Below, in pieces: positions 1 through 9,370 of a DNA stretch of 14,424 bases (position 1 is the first letter of the stretch; each line of letters opens with the position of its first letter). Position numbers and translations under genes: made by a program. The notes below the pieces were generated by a model. That model was given only the letters and a program-made list of their open reading frames with translations. It searched no databases and had not been told where the DNA came from. The stretch lies in NCBI GenBank assembly GCA_027579435.1, contig JANBPK010000467.1, positions 1-14,424 of the forward strand. Reading direction: 5' to 3'. Source of the DNA: Candolleomyces eurysporus (taxonomy: Eukaryota > Basidiomycota > Agaricomycetes > Agaricales > Psathyrellaceae).

Positions 1-1
1 A

Positions 2-1198
2 CGATACGCACGTCTGCTCGACCACCCGGACAGTTCACCGCGGGAGACCATGGCCCGGATCGACTTTTTGGTGACGAGTGGGAACGCCGAGCAGGTCGAG
101 CCGTTTATTGGGCGTGTTCTGCCTGGGTTCGACGAGCGACAAGTGGCTCTGAAGAACGGGTGCGACGTTGAGGGCGAAGAGGAGAATATGCGTCTTGCAG
201 TCTCCCGCGGTCCGAGATTCATCGTGTCCGTTCTCAATGCTTTGGCCAAGACGCATAGAGCGCATATCGCTGAACGTGTTTGGGAGTACGCAAAAGCTGT
301 CGAGGCTTTCAGCTGGACGACGTCTCCGGACCCTGAACGAGGTGTTTTACCGTGGACTCTTCCCATCCAAGCGTACACTCTGATGTTAGACATCTACGCC
401 ACGGTCTCGAGAAAGGGGGAAGAGTATCGATTGGAACGCCTAGAGGATGGGGAAGGCGATAGGAAGAAATGGGTTCCCATTCCCAAGATCCCCAAGGAAC
501 GAAACTCTACTGGCCGTGGGACGAAGACCAGAACCGAGCGAAAAGCGGCGTATGCCAGGATCGTGAGGTTCGATGCGAGGACGGCGAGGGAGAAGGCTTT
601 GGAGGTTTATCGTAGTGCGAGGGATGCGTATGAAGGGTATGCGCCTATGGTGGACCAACTCTTATCGTCATCGTCATCGTCAACTTCATCCTCCTCCTCC
701 CAAGACCACCGCCGTCTTCTTCATCCAAGCCACGAACTCCCAGCTCCCGATGCCATCTTTTACAACTCCATTCTCGAGATTGTCGAGCGTGATTCGAGAA
801 CGGTTCCAAGAATCACGAAGCTCGACGAGGCAGAACGTCAACTGCGGGATGCGGAGCGCATGTACGACATGTCGGGTGTGCTTCTACAAGAAAAGAGGGA
901 AGAGTTGTTGATGGTCGGGAGGGATATGCTGGATGGAGGATTCCCTATACCGCCCGGTCTCCGGCCGTACTTCGTTGGGTCTGGGCTCAAATGTGATGAG
1001 AACGATGAAGGGGGTGATAGTGCGAGGAGACTGTGGCAGGGGAGGTCGCTCTTCAGGTTGAGGGTGGACAGGAAGAGGAGGTGGGCCGTCAGGCGAAGGG
1101 ATGATCGTAAGGCACCTTCTATGACGGAGCAGGGTAAGGACCTCCCGTCTCACATGCTGGCTGCTCGGTCGTCGTTAAGGTCGGAGGTCGCTATGTAG
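2..1198 (+). CDS. C-terminal part of an unrecognised helix-rich protein, weakly PPR-like
   Basis: The reading frame is open from the window edge to a TAG at 1196-1198, so the first in-frame ATG (50) is probably internal and the gene likely starts upstream. I do not recognise the product. The visible sequence is rich in predicted amphipathic helices, with segments such as AYTLMLDIYATVSRK (about residues 107-121 counted from the ATG at 50) and FYNSILEIVERD (about 237-248) that resemble helix A of pentatricopeptide repeats. A serine run (about 206-217) coded by TCG/TCA/TCC repeats separates two charged helical parts, and the C-terminus is very basic. In fungi, proteins like this are often mitochondrial RNA factors, but here that is inference only. 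The gene converges on the IF-3 gene with only 59 bp between the stop codons. No intron is needed in the visible part. Confidence 0.6.
   Translation, partial: RYARLLDHPDSSPRETMARIDFLVTSGNAEQVEPFIGRVLPGFDERQVALKNGCDVEGEEENMRLAVSRGPRFIVSVLNALAKTHRAHIAERVWEYAKAVEAFSWTTSPDPERGVLPWTLPIQAYTLMLDIYATVSRKGEEYRLERLEDGEGDRKKWVPIPKIPKERNSTGRGTKTRTERKAAYARIVRFDARTAREKALEVYRSARDAYEGYAPMVDQLLSSSSSSTSSSSSQDHRRLLHPSHELPAPDAIFYNSILEIVERDSRTVPRITKLDEAERQLRDAERMYDMSGVLLQEKREELLMVGRDMLDGGFPIPPGLRPYFVGSGLKCDENDEGGDSARRLWQGRSLFRLRVDRKRRWAVRRRDDRKAPSMTEQGKDLPSHMLAARSSLRSEVAM
664..702 (+). repeat. Serine-coding trinucleotide low-complexity tract
   Basis: Imperfect TCA/TCG/TCC triplet repeats within the first gene code for a run of about eleven serines interrupted by one threonine. 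Repeat units are triplets, so length changes would keep the frame. It probably codes for a flexible linker. Confidence 0.7.
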
Positions 1199-1257
1199 CG
1201 AGCTGTTTAGAATAGGAATATGTGCATTATTATTAGGGATATAATTCTATTACTCTA

Positions 1258-2194
1258 TTAGACTCCCCATAGACTCCCATACTCTGCCTCTGAGGATTGC
1301 CCAGCCATACGCTGCTTCTCCAAATTCTTCTGCTGTCTCAACCTCCGCTCCTCCTTCTGCTGGATATGCTTCGGTACCGACTCCTTCAACTCCTCGATAT
1401 TGACTTTATTCGACACCTTGATTTTGCTCTGCAGGTACACATAGGCATAGCTGCCTTTCGTCTCGTGTGGCTTCCACTCCTTACTGACCTCCTCCAAAGA
1501 CTCGATTAGCTCTCGCACGCGTTCTTCTCGTTCGTGGGGAGGAAGTGGTTTGTGGCCTCTCTTATTAGCAAAAACCACGTCTACGCGGCAGTTGCCTTTG
1601 GATAAGTCGTCCTGGAGTTTTTGGAATCGGTGCTGAAAGTCCGCATCGGCCATACTCCATGTGAAGTGAGCCTCCTTCAGCACTTCCTGGCTGCCCCCGG
1701 CCATACGTTTTTCGAGTTGCCGTTGTTTGAGGGTTTGGGCGCGGGAGGATTTGAGGTCTACGATTTTGACTATAGGGTCTGGGTGTTCTTGGACGAGTTC
1801 GACGACGAAGCCGTCGTCTTCGGAAACGGAGTTGAGGACGTCGGAGAGACGACGGANGGGGGCCTATAGAGTCTGTTGTGGGGTCTAGGAGGTGTACGTA
1901 TTCAATTTTGATCTTATTGCCTCGACGTGGTTTGGGTGTTGGTTTGTGTTGGGGGATTTCAGGACGCTTGGCTTTGGGTTGCCTGGGATCGTCGCGTTGG
2001 TACTTCTGGAGAGTTATTGACGTTGAGTGGAAGGAAGAAGAGGATATTAGATGGGTGGTGGGCCGTCGAGAGCATTGTGCTGCGCTTGGAATCGCTGCAG
2101 CAAGACGGAGGGCTTGAGTACCAGACGTCCCGGATTGATGTCGGAGGGCAGTAAACGCTGCGGAACGGAAGGCAAGGAACGAGTTTGGGTTCAT
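1258..2194 (-). CDS. Mitochondrial translation initiation factor IF-3
   Basis: This is bacterial-type initiation factor 3, which binds the small mitochondrial ribosomal subunit, keeps the subunits apart and checks the start codon. The ATG at 2194 opens a basic, Ser/Thr-rich N-terminus typical of a mitochondrial presequence, followed by an IF3-N-like part (PLRRLSDVLNSVSEDDGFVV). The C-terminal domain is the clearest match: KEAHFTWSMADADFQHRFQK and then DVVFANKRGHKPLPPHEREE. The tail from about 1400 down is Lys/Arg/Glu/Gln-rich and coiled-coil-like. As written, the frame breaks at the N at 1857: upstream codons run in one frame and the IF3 core in another. Treating the N as a spurious extra base gives one uninterrupted frame of 311 codons plus stop, with conserved sequence across the join. 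I therefore read it as a base-calling error and not a pseudogene. No introns are needed. It is divergent from the ERG27 gene (216 bp apart). Confidence 0.88.
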
Positions 2195-2410
2195 CTTTTA
2201 CGTTTTGGTTAGCACTTTGACCACACCGACATAGCTTGGATGCCCACCGTCTACGATGACGACCAAAGAGTCGTGCTGGTTGCTGTCAATATCGAGCTCG
2301 GAGTCGCTATGCTGGCCAGTTTTGACACCATCACATGATCCCGAGGCGCGTCAATCAGCTCCAAAAAGGGATACTGGCGCCGTCGAGGATCGTGAAGTGG
2401 TACGACCACC
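2195..2410. promoter_or_regulatory. Shared divergent intergenic region, IF-3 / ERG27
   Basis: These 216 bp separate two start codons facing away from each other, so both promoters and 5' untranslated regions must lie here or overlap the neighbouring genes. I see no clear TATA box or other named element. Short GACGA/CATCGT-like repeats occur near 2250-2275 but I cannot assign them a role. Confidence 0.5.
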
Positions 2411-3809
2411 ATGGCCAGCGAATCAAGACCTATCGTCATCGTCACTGGGGCCAACGGGTACGCTTAATATCTCTCTCAATTGGCGTTGAGCTCAACAGAA
2501 ATCTAGTGGGGTGGGATATGGCATCTGCCAACGTCTTCTCATCCAGCTGACGTCTCAAATTCCGTCGGACAGTCTTCCGCAGGACTTCGAAGATGCTTCT
2601 TTATCAGGTCGACCACAGAAATATACAGGGCTTACCCTGATTATGGCCTGTCGAAGCGTCAGCCGAGCTCAGAAAGCTAGAACTGAGCTCCTCCAGTTTT
2701 TCGACTCCCACATCCAAAAGATCCAGTCCACAGCGGAGTACGACGGGCATGCAGAGGAATTCAAGAAAAACCTATCAATAGAGGTGGAATATGTCGACCT
2801 TGCCTCGATCAAGACTGTACTGGAATTTGCGAAACGAGTGAACCAAAAGTACGTCTCCTTTTGCTTTCTCGTGTGCCCATCAACTTGATTTACCGACTTC
2901 ATTAGGTATCCTTATATCTCCCACTTAATGTGCAACGCAGGCTTAGCAAGCTTCTCTGGGCTAGACCCAAAGCTCCTCTTGCACCAACTATTCACGGATC
3001 CCAAGGGTGCAGTGACAACACCGCTGTACTACAGCCAACACTCTGGTGAACTGAGCATAGACGGTCTTGGTTGGGTCTGGCAGTGTAACGTCTTCAGTCA
3101 CTTTGCCATGGTACGTTATACCTTCCCTCTTCCTACTCTATTTTGCCTCATTGTCTGCGTCTAGTTCCGCGAACTCCAACCTTCTCTCTCTCGGTCACCC
3201 AACGGCCCAGCCAGGGTCATCTGGTGCTCCTCAATCGAAGCCAGCCCCAAATTCTACTCATCCGATGACTGGCAACTCCGTTCCACGGAGCATTCATACG
3301 AAAGTTCCAAATACCAAATTGACTTGATATCCACGACCCTCGACCGCCTCGCACTCTCATCCTCTTCGTCCTCCCCCAACGCCAGCAACTCCGCAATAAC
3401 CCGGCACTTCATTTCCCAACCAGGTGTCTGCCACACCAACGTCGCACACGCTCTCGTCGGGCCTTTCCTCGACTTTTGCAAATTAATGGTGTTCTACTTC
3501 GTCCGACTCCTCGGGTCTACCCAACACCCCATTTCTCCCATCAAATCAGCTATCGCCTCTGTTCACCTCGCACTCGTACCCCTCACCTACCTCACCTTCT
3601 TTTCTGATGCCAAAACTCCTCCTGTGAGGTACGGTGCGGAATCGGATAGGTGGGGTACAGAAAGGGTGGGTATATCACCTGTGAGAGCTTGGTTGGCGAA
3701 CGAAGAGGAGGGCAGGAGGCTCGTCGCGAAGTGTGATGAGCTTTTGGATAAGTTGAAGAGGGAGGAAGAGAGGGGGCCGGTGTTTGAGACTGCGAGTGAG
3801 AAGATGTGA
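2411..3809 (+). CDS. ERG27: 3-ketosteroid reductase of ergosterol synthesis (ERG27 family)
   Basis: This is an NADPH-dependent short-chain dehydrogenase that reduces the 3-keto sterol left by C-4 demethylation; in yeast it works with Erg25/26/28 at the ER and lipid droplets. Four exons join cleanly: 2411-2457, 2507-2848, 2906-3110 and 3165-3809, with GT-AG introns of 49, 57 and 54 nt (donors GTACGC, GTACGT, GTACGT), giving 412 aa. The first intron splits the dinucleotide-binding loop: TGANGGVGYG (12-21) appears only after splicing. Other SDR landmarks are CNAG (139-142), the catalytic serine in WCSSIEAS (218-225), Tyr243 and Lys247 in YESSK, and the QPGV turn (283-286). SIDGLGWVWQ and the PGVCHTN region are typical of ERG27 and set it apart from generic SDRs. 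A hydrophobic stretch at about 299-314 may anchor it to membrane. It is somewhat longer than yeast Erg27 (347 aa), with a charged C-terminal tail. Confidence 0.93.
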
Positions 3810-4401
3810 TATTCTGGCATTTTTCACGCCGCTAGTACATGATTTTTGTGATTTTTCCGGTATTCTTAGACTCACGGTGCTCGATCTCATCTCATTCTTG
3901 GTCTAAAACTTTTAGATTTGTGTATATGGGCACCTGTCGCTACCTTGTTACCTACCGCCTTCGGGTGACTTTGTTATTGGATGCGTTGTAAACATGCTCT
4001 TTCCATGTAAACTGGGATAATATGAGCCCGCAGACAACCGTACACGTTCATCCGGTGCTGCGCAACGAGGTCACCTGCTATGGGCCATAACCATAGTAGG
4101 CGCTCACTGTGCTCGCTCACATATAGGATCATATACATGTTCGGCGAACGTGACATGAGGGGCAAGAGCTGCCGACTTATCATTCGTCGAGCCTTCACAG
4201 AAGCGATTCGTCATCGTTTCTTTTCTCCGAAACGAGCGAAACCAGTCGCGAGGTAAAGGGAAGTCAGTTCGGCTATTTGTGCAGCAACGAGATATTGGCG
4301 GTGTTTCGTGCACTCGACCTACTGAAATTTGCACCTTTTTAACGTTGAATCAACAGAGACGGTAGATACGAACCCAGACCTAGATAAAATTCGTTGAAAT
4401 T
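3810..4401. other. Intergenic region between convergent ERG27 and MSS1 genes
   Basis: These 592 bp hold the 3' ends of two convergent genes. No recognisable coding unit, tRNA or repeat was seen; the short open frames on the minus strand lack any familiar motif. The T-rich sequence after 3840 probably includes the 3' untranslated region of ERG27. Confidence 0.5.
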
Positions 4402-6664
4402 TTATTTTCCGATACAAAAATCTCTAAAGACAGCATCTAAAATATCCTCCACTCCAATGGCACCTGTGACTTTCCCGATAGCATTCGCACAGTAACGCAG
4501 TTCTTCAGCTGCAAAGACTACATCGTCGGGGCCTTCAAGGGGTCAAAAGCATATCGACGGACAAGCAAGCATGCACAAGTCTTGTTAGCTAGCGTACGAC
4601 AGCAACGACAGGCATGGGGCGCACCATACTCGAGGAATGTCTCCAAATGCATTCTCGCACTTTGCAAGTGGTCCCGATGACGAGACCTGGTGATGACAGG
4701 GCTCGCTGCGTCACTTAGGATGTCGTCCATACCAAACCTAATTTGGTTGGTCAAATCTGCAGATTGAGTTGAGGTGGGCAACAACACCTACCGCTTTCTC
4801 AGAACCTCCGCAAAACCTTCCAAAAACTCTTCAGCTCCGTCTCCCGTGGCCAAACTTGCCTTCCAAGCTTTCGTCGTCGCGGCAGGAGGACATGCATCCA
4901 GCTTGGGGGTAATGGTGAGGTCGAGATCGGCAATGCTACTTTCATGTTGAGGTTCAGGTGACAGCAAACTGAGTCTGAGAGTCTCAACGTCTGAAGGCAA
5001 GGATGGCGAAGAAGGCATTGGTGACGAATCCACAAGATCGGATTTATTGAAGAGGAAGAAAGTGTTATCCCGGGAGATTAGCTCTCGCCAGTGAGACGAC
5101 GCCTCTGAGCCTAGGTCGTTGCGTTGCTGCTGCTGCTGTACGGCTTCTGGGAATGATAGCACGCAGATCGAAATATCTGCACTCTCCACACTGAAACCCA
5201 ACTCATCAGTATCAATGAAAGTAAGGAGAGAAGGAAAAGTATATGTACGCCTTCCTTGCCCTCTCGATGCCAATCTTCTCCACAACATCCTCCGTCTTCC
5301 GTAGACCAGCTGTATCAGCGATAACCACTGGCAAACCACCTATATCGAGGGATAATTCAAGGATGTCTCGTGTGGTGCCTGGGATGGGCGTGACGATCGC
5401 CGCTTCACGTTGAGCTATAAGAGAAAGTTATATTTCAGTCAGTTGCGGCGCTGGAGAACAGAACGAAGCAGACACACATACCCAAGAAATTCAACAAACT
5501 GCTCTTCCCAGCATTCGGTGGTCCAAAAATCGCGAGCCGAATACCCGAACGCAAGAGTTCGCCCCTGCGGTGATCGTTCAAGTATCCTTGGATTGTATCC
5601 AAGACTTTCTGGACCCGCAATTTAGCGTCTTCGTACACGCCTTCTTCGATTTCTTCGCCCTCCCCAAAGTCGATGAGGGCCTCGACTTTTGCAAGGCTGG
5701 ATATAATGTCCGCGCGGAGTTTGTCGAATTTTTGTTTTGTGACGCCCTGACATCGGAAGAGTGAGCCTCAGTTTGGTTGTACAGATGGGAAAGGTACGCT
5801 GAACTCACCTCAGCAGCTCTGACAGCGACTCTCCTCTGCCCTTCCGTCTCTGCATCAATCAAATCCTTCAACCCCTCCGCCTGCGTCAAATCCAGCCTCC
5901 CATTCAAATACGCGCGTCTCGTGAATTCTCCCGGTTCTGCAGGTCGAAGAGTGGGTAATTTGGAGAGGGCCGAAAGGGCGGCTGAGATGACTGCACGGCC
6001 GGAATGGACGTGCAATTCTAGTACGTCTTCGGAAGTAAATGATTTTGGGCCTGTTGGGGATTGAGTTTCAATAAGAGTGAGTTCCCAGGAGCAGTTTGAA
6101 AGGAAGGAGAGCGGAGGACGAACCTTTGAAGTACACGACTAACCCGTCATCAATCGTCTCTCCGCTCTCTGGGTGTACAATCCGACACCGTTGAAGCTTC
6201 CAAGGTGTCGATTTTCTGAGCTTTCCTACCCACTTCATGTCAGTCTTATTACTCACTCCATAAAGGTAGTCATTAGGGTACCACGTACCATTTGTAGAAG
6301 ATGGAGAGTATGGCTTAACCATCCTCCCCCACACCCCCTTCAGTGCATCAGGACCGGAAATACGTATCACACCCACACCAGCCTTCCCTGCGGGTGTGGA
6401 TAACGCGTAGATCGTGCTCTTCTGCGCGTCCGAGGGTGGCAAGACGATACTTTCGCTATGAAGATACCGTCTTGGGGCTGCATTCTGGGCCAACTTCGGT
6501 GCGACAAGCCCATGCCACGATGCTGAAGTAACTCGCGGTCTTGTTAACTTCTTGTTGAGTAGATTTGCATGGGTTCCTGACGGTGAGTGAACAATGTTTC
6601 GAGAATAATTGGGTCTGGATAATAGAAGCCTAGCAGGTGTAAATCGTGGAGGAGACCGCAACAT
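4402..6664 (-). CDS. MSS1: Mitochondrial tRNA-modification GTPase MnmE/MSS1/GTPBP3, intact copy
   Basis: With its MTO1/MnmG partner this GTPase installs the 5-carboxymethylaminomethyl-type group on wobble uridine of mitochondrial tRNAs, using a folate one-carbon donor. Seven exons (minus strand): 6664-6124, 6050-5809, 5746-5482, 5414-5249, 5190-4792, 4737-4625, 4532-4402; all junctions keep frame and give 618 codons. The ATG at 6664 follows an in-frame TTG run and opens an Arg/Ser-rich mitochondrial presequence. The folate-binding N-domain has [20 protein letters not shown] (84-103), then [20 protein letters not shown] in exon 2. G domain: G1 GPPNAGKS (336-343), G2 GTTRD (362-366), G3 DTAG (383-386), G4 NKSD (453-456), and SLATGDG (517-523) near the G5 position. 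There is an unusual insert of about 55 residues between G4 and G5, plus a Q5 run. The C-terminus ends in FCIGK, the conserved MnmE Cys motif. Donor GTTCGT (intron 1) and GTGCGC (intron 6) are weak. Exon 1 may contain one further 63-nt intron, which would give 597 aa. Confidence 0.92.
6226..6288 (-). other. Candidate 63-nt in-frame intron (or retained exon segment) in MSS1 exon 1
   Basis: On the minus strand the segment begins with the consensus donor GTACGT, carries CTAAT and CTGAC branch-site-like motifs, and ends in GGTAG. Its length is a multiple of three and it has no stop, so reading continues either way. If removed, STN is followed directly by [14 protein letters not shown]; the 21 residues it would encode have no counterpart that I know in MnmE proteins. 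The decayed copy keeps the same donor and acceptor at 13306-13368. I favour an intron at about 60%. Confidence 0.55.
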
Positions 6665-6823
6665 GCGGAGAGGCGTCAACAAACAAGTCCAACCCTTGAC
6701 GGAGCAGTCTGAGAAATTGATCCGGTCAAGTTCGCGTTCTTCCCCGCTCTCCGATGCCTCGAAAGAAGAAAAACATAAGCATTATATTTAGGAAAGATGA
6801 GGGATAATATATCGCTAATATCA
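6665..6823 (-). promoter_or_regulatory. MSS1 upstream region shared by both gene copies
   Basis: Similarity between the two MSS1 loci continues past the start codon for about 160 bp. The best preserved blocks are GGAGCAG...TTGATCCGGTC (6701-6726 against 13801-13828) and an AT-rich element GATAATATATCGCTAATAT (6803-6821), matched by GATAAAATATTGCTGATAT (13919-13937). It probably covers the promoter and 5' untranslated region. I cannot name a binding factor. Confidence 0.5.
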
Positions 6824-7537
6824 GGAGAATGATACCAAAAGTCAATTTCTTCAAAATTCGTTGAACTATAAGTGGGCCCACCGAGTAAACCTGATGATCG
6901 CTCAGGCAGCTGGATGATATATTGTACAACAACAAATGGACAGTTTAAATGGCCACATTCATGATTTACGCAAAACTCACCGTGCTCGTGCAGGCCGGAA
7001 CTTCAAATATGTTCATTCAAAGAAATGGTAGCTCATACTCTCAAGTTGTCGTTTTCTACAAGTCTTGTGAAACAAAATAAGGTGGCAAAAGGTCGCTTCT
7101 TCCGTCTCCTTTCCCTCAAGTCCCAGCATACTGAGTACCGTACATAAATGTCAAGGCTGTCTGGAAAGACCCATACCTCGACTCATAATAGAGCTTGCTT
7201 TTTGCCTCGATCACGCGATCCTAGAAATACCTTTGACTTCTGAATTTCTACTCGGCACATAAATTGCCGTATACTAAGTCCCTAGTGATAAACCCAGGCA
7301 AAAGAACTGAAATTCTAGCATTATGTACTAATCCGGCTCTCAGAAACCCTGTGGTCAAAATCCAAGATTGCCTTTTGGGCCAATCGGTGCAACACCCTTG
7401 GCCGAAACACTGCAGATGCAATCCGAATCCGGGTAGGTGATCCCAAACGACGCAGAATGGAACGGCTCCATAATCTACACCCTGGCTTGCAACGATACCA
7501 GGGACACTAAAGATGAACAATAAAGGAAGACTGAATT
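6824..7537. other. Non-coding stretch between MSS1 promoter and NACHT gene
   Basis: Apart from the expected 3' untranslated region of the NACHT gene next to 7537, I see no conserved coding sequence, RNA gene or clear repeat. The longest minus-strand open frame (7248-7520) has no familiar motif and starts without a supporting context. Confidence 0.45.
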
Positions 7538-9370
7538 TCAGTTCAAAGTTTGGAAAAGATTGAGGACTATACGCACTGAACGGTGAAATTCCTGGAAGAC
7601 ATTCCAGAGGGAATCAATCTGGTTGTGTACGACGGCCAACGACACCCACCAATCAGCGCTGGGTGGCGTATGAAGGACCTTGGAGTGTGCGATGCCCACA
7701 TCTCCAATTTCGCTATCTGGAAGAACTGTCAGGAAGTTGAGGAAGCTTTCCGGGTATGAAAACTGGGTGTCACAACCCCCTTCAATACCATAGCATCAGA
7801 TTTATACTGTTGAAGAGAAACAAAGCATGAAGCAGAAGCAAACTCACTCGCACACACCCGAACGAATGGATCCCAGATGAACACGCATCTTTCACTCTCT
7901 TCAACATACAGTTTCCCGCAACGGCCAGGGTCCTCGAGGAAGTCGAGCAGCGATTTGTGGTAAAAGCCATATTGGGTCGTCGTCTGGTTGCTGGGAGGTG
8001 GAATCCGAATCAATGAGTGAAGGGTTCCGAGCAAGTGCTCTGCCTCGTTGCTCTCTGGGTCCGTTTGCAGGAGCATGTTTACTTTGAGTGCAGAGGCATT
8101 GATAGGGTACTGAACTAACAAGTGGATCGCGTAAATCCACCGTACCGAAAGAGGCGGATCCGGACTAGACTCCAAGATGCGCATGTACAATGCGTCCAAT
8201 TGTTCGAGTGGGTTTGAAGTCGTTGTCCGAGTGGCTTCCATCTTCAAAATGGCGTCTAGCAACGCCTTCGGAGCCTCTCGGTGACCCGTGTCGAACAGCC
8301 GGATGACCGTTGCGGCGTAGATGAACTGACCCGACGCATTCTCCACCAAGGTCTGAATCGTTCCTGGTGGTGGCCATGACAGAGGAAAGTTGAAACGGCG
8401 ACGAATGAGATCGAACTGGGCTTCCAAAAAGAGCGTGATATCGGCGTTGGCATTGTGCTCCACGTTCAAATCGAGCTTCTGGGCAAAGGTGGGATTTACT
8501 TCGGGGTCGAAGAATTCGCGGAATACACGCTCGGGACGGCTGGCGATGAGGATACGAAAGGGAAAATTTGTGTCCAGTGACGCTGCTTGAAGAACTTGGA
8601 GGATCTCCAGCTGGTCTTGCGCGTTCGTTCGTGTAGGCGTAGCCCGTGGGCCTGTAATCTTGGTATCGTGGTATTGTTCGGCTTCGCATTCGTCTAGGCC
8701 GTCCACGATGATGGCTCCCCGCAGCTCTGGCCCTTCGGATTGACGAACTACCTCCCGGAGAGGGGCCAAAACGAGAGTTTCCATCTGTACGTGCAGCTTC
8801 TTCTCGAGAACGCCCGGGTTCTTCTCCATGGCAGCGGAAATGGCGTTCTTTAAATCTTCTCGGTGCTGGGCCAGCTGGTGTGCGATGGTTGTGACGAAGG
8901 CGGTCTTCCGGCGCCTGCCAATGGACGCTGACCAGGATGCAAAGAAGAACGTCGCACCCAAAACACCATCCTCTGCACAGCGATCTGCTAGTGATCCCAT
9001 AACGGCCGTCTTCCCGGTGCCTGCAGGCCCTGTCACCCATTTAATCTTCTTCGGCTGCTCAACTTCTCTGTCGCCATCCACAATCCAGCAGTACAAGTTG
9101 GCTTGGACAGCGACTCGCGTCTCTGGATAGCATTTGGGGGCATCACAGCGCTCAGCCGAGTCATGGATGGCACCTGCTGCAACCCGAGCCTCGAGTTCTA
9201 TATGTCGCGGTAAGAATCGATTGTGGCGCTCAGCTACAGCTCTATGAACCAGACTCACTGCTCAGTGGATCTGCTGAGGGATTCACATTCACCGAATTGT
9301 CGTTGTAGTTGTAGCTGTAGTTGTCGATCTGGACATTGCGGGCTTTGTTGAAGTTGCTGGTGGTGGCCAT
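7538..9370 (-). CDS. NACHT-domain P-loop NTPase (fungal NLR-like)
   Basis: This is a STAND-class NTPase of the NACHT type common in mushroom genomes, where such proteins are thought to act in self/non-self recognition; the role here is inferred from the family. Three exons (minus): 9370-9259, 9197-7858, 7762-7538, with GT-AG introns of 61 and 95 nt (donors GTGAGT, GTGTGT), giving 558 aa. The ATG at 9370 gives an N-terminus SNFNKARNVQIDN, a pattern frequent just upstream of NACHT domains in these proteins. Then come CYPETR (60-65), Walker A GPAGTGKT (94-101), FFFASW (121-126), Walker B AIIVDGLDE (199-207), RILIASRPERVF in the sensor region, and GFYHKSLLDFLEDPGRCGKL near the end. The last exon adds SYPESFLNFLTVLPDSEIGD, a tail I associate with this family. 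No WD40, ankyrin or TPR repeats and no N-terminal effector domain are visible, so it is a minimal form. Exon 3 is my least certain exon. Confidence 0.85.

Larger units (their letters stand above)
4898..6823. repeat. Segmental duplication, copy 1 (intact MSS1 side)
   Basis: This interval, from within MSS1 exon 5 through about 160 bp upstream of the start codon, is similar along its length to 11985-13941. Copies are in direct orientation, about 5.2 kb apart edge to edge. Introns and the upstream region match as well as exons, so it is a DNA-level duplication, not a retrocopy. Confidence 0.88.

Noticed and set aside
573..911. Plus-strand alternative frame with Pro/Ser-rich protein inside the first gene.
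   Set aside because: It lies wholly inside the longer frame that stays open to the window edge and has no recognisable motif.
4104..4334. Minus-strand open frame between ERG27 and MSS1.
   Set aside because: Short, no ATG-context or motif support, and located in the expected 3' flank of two convergent genes.
7248..7520. Minus-strand open frame downstream of the NACHT gene, considered as a further exon.
   Set aside because: The NACHT frame ends naturally at 7538 and the putative product has no familiar sequence.
8165..9040. A 291-codon minus-strand frame overlapping the NACHT gene.
   Set aside because: Arg/Ser/Pro-rich shadow of the NACHT reading frame; no motif of its own.
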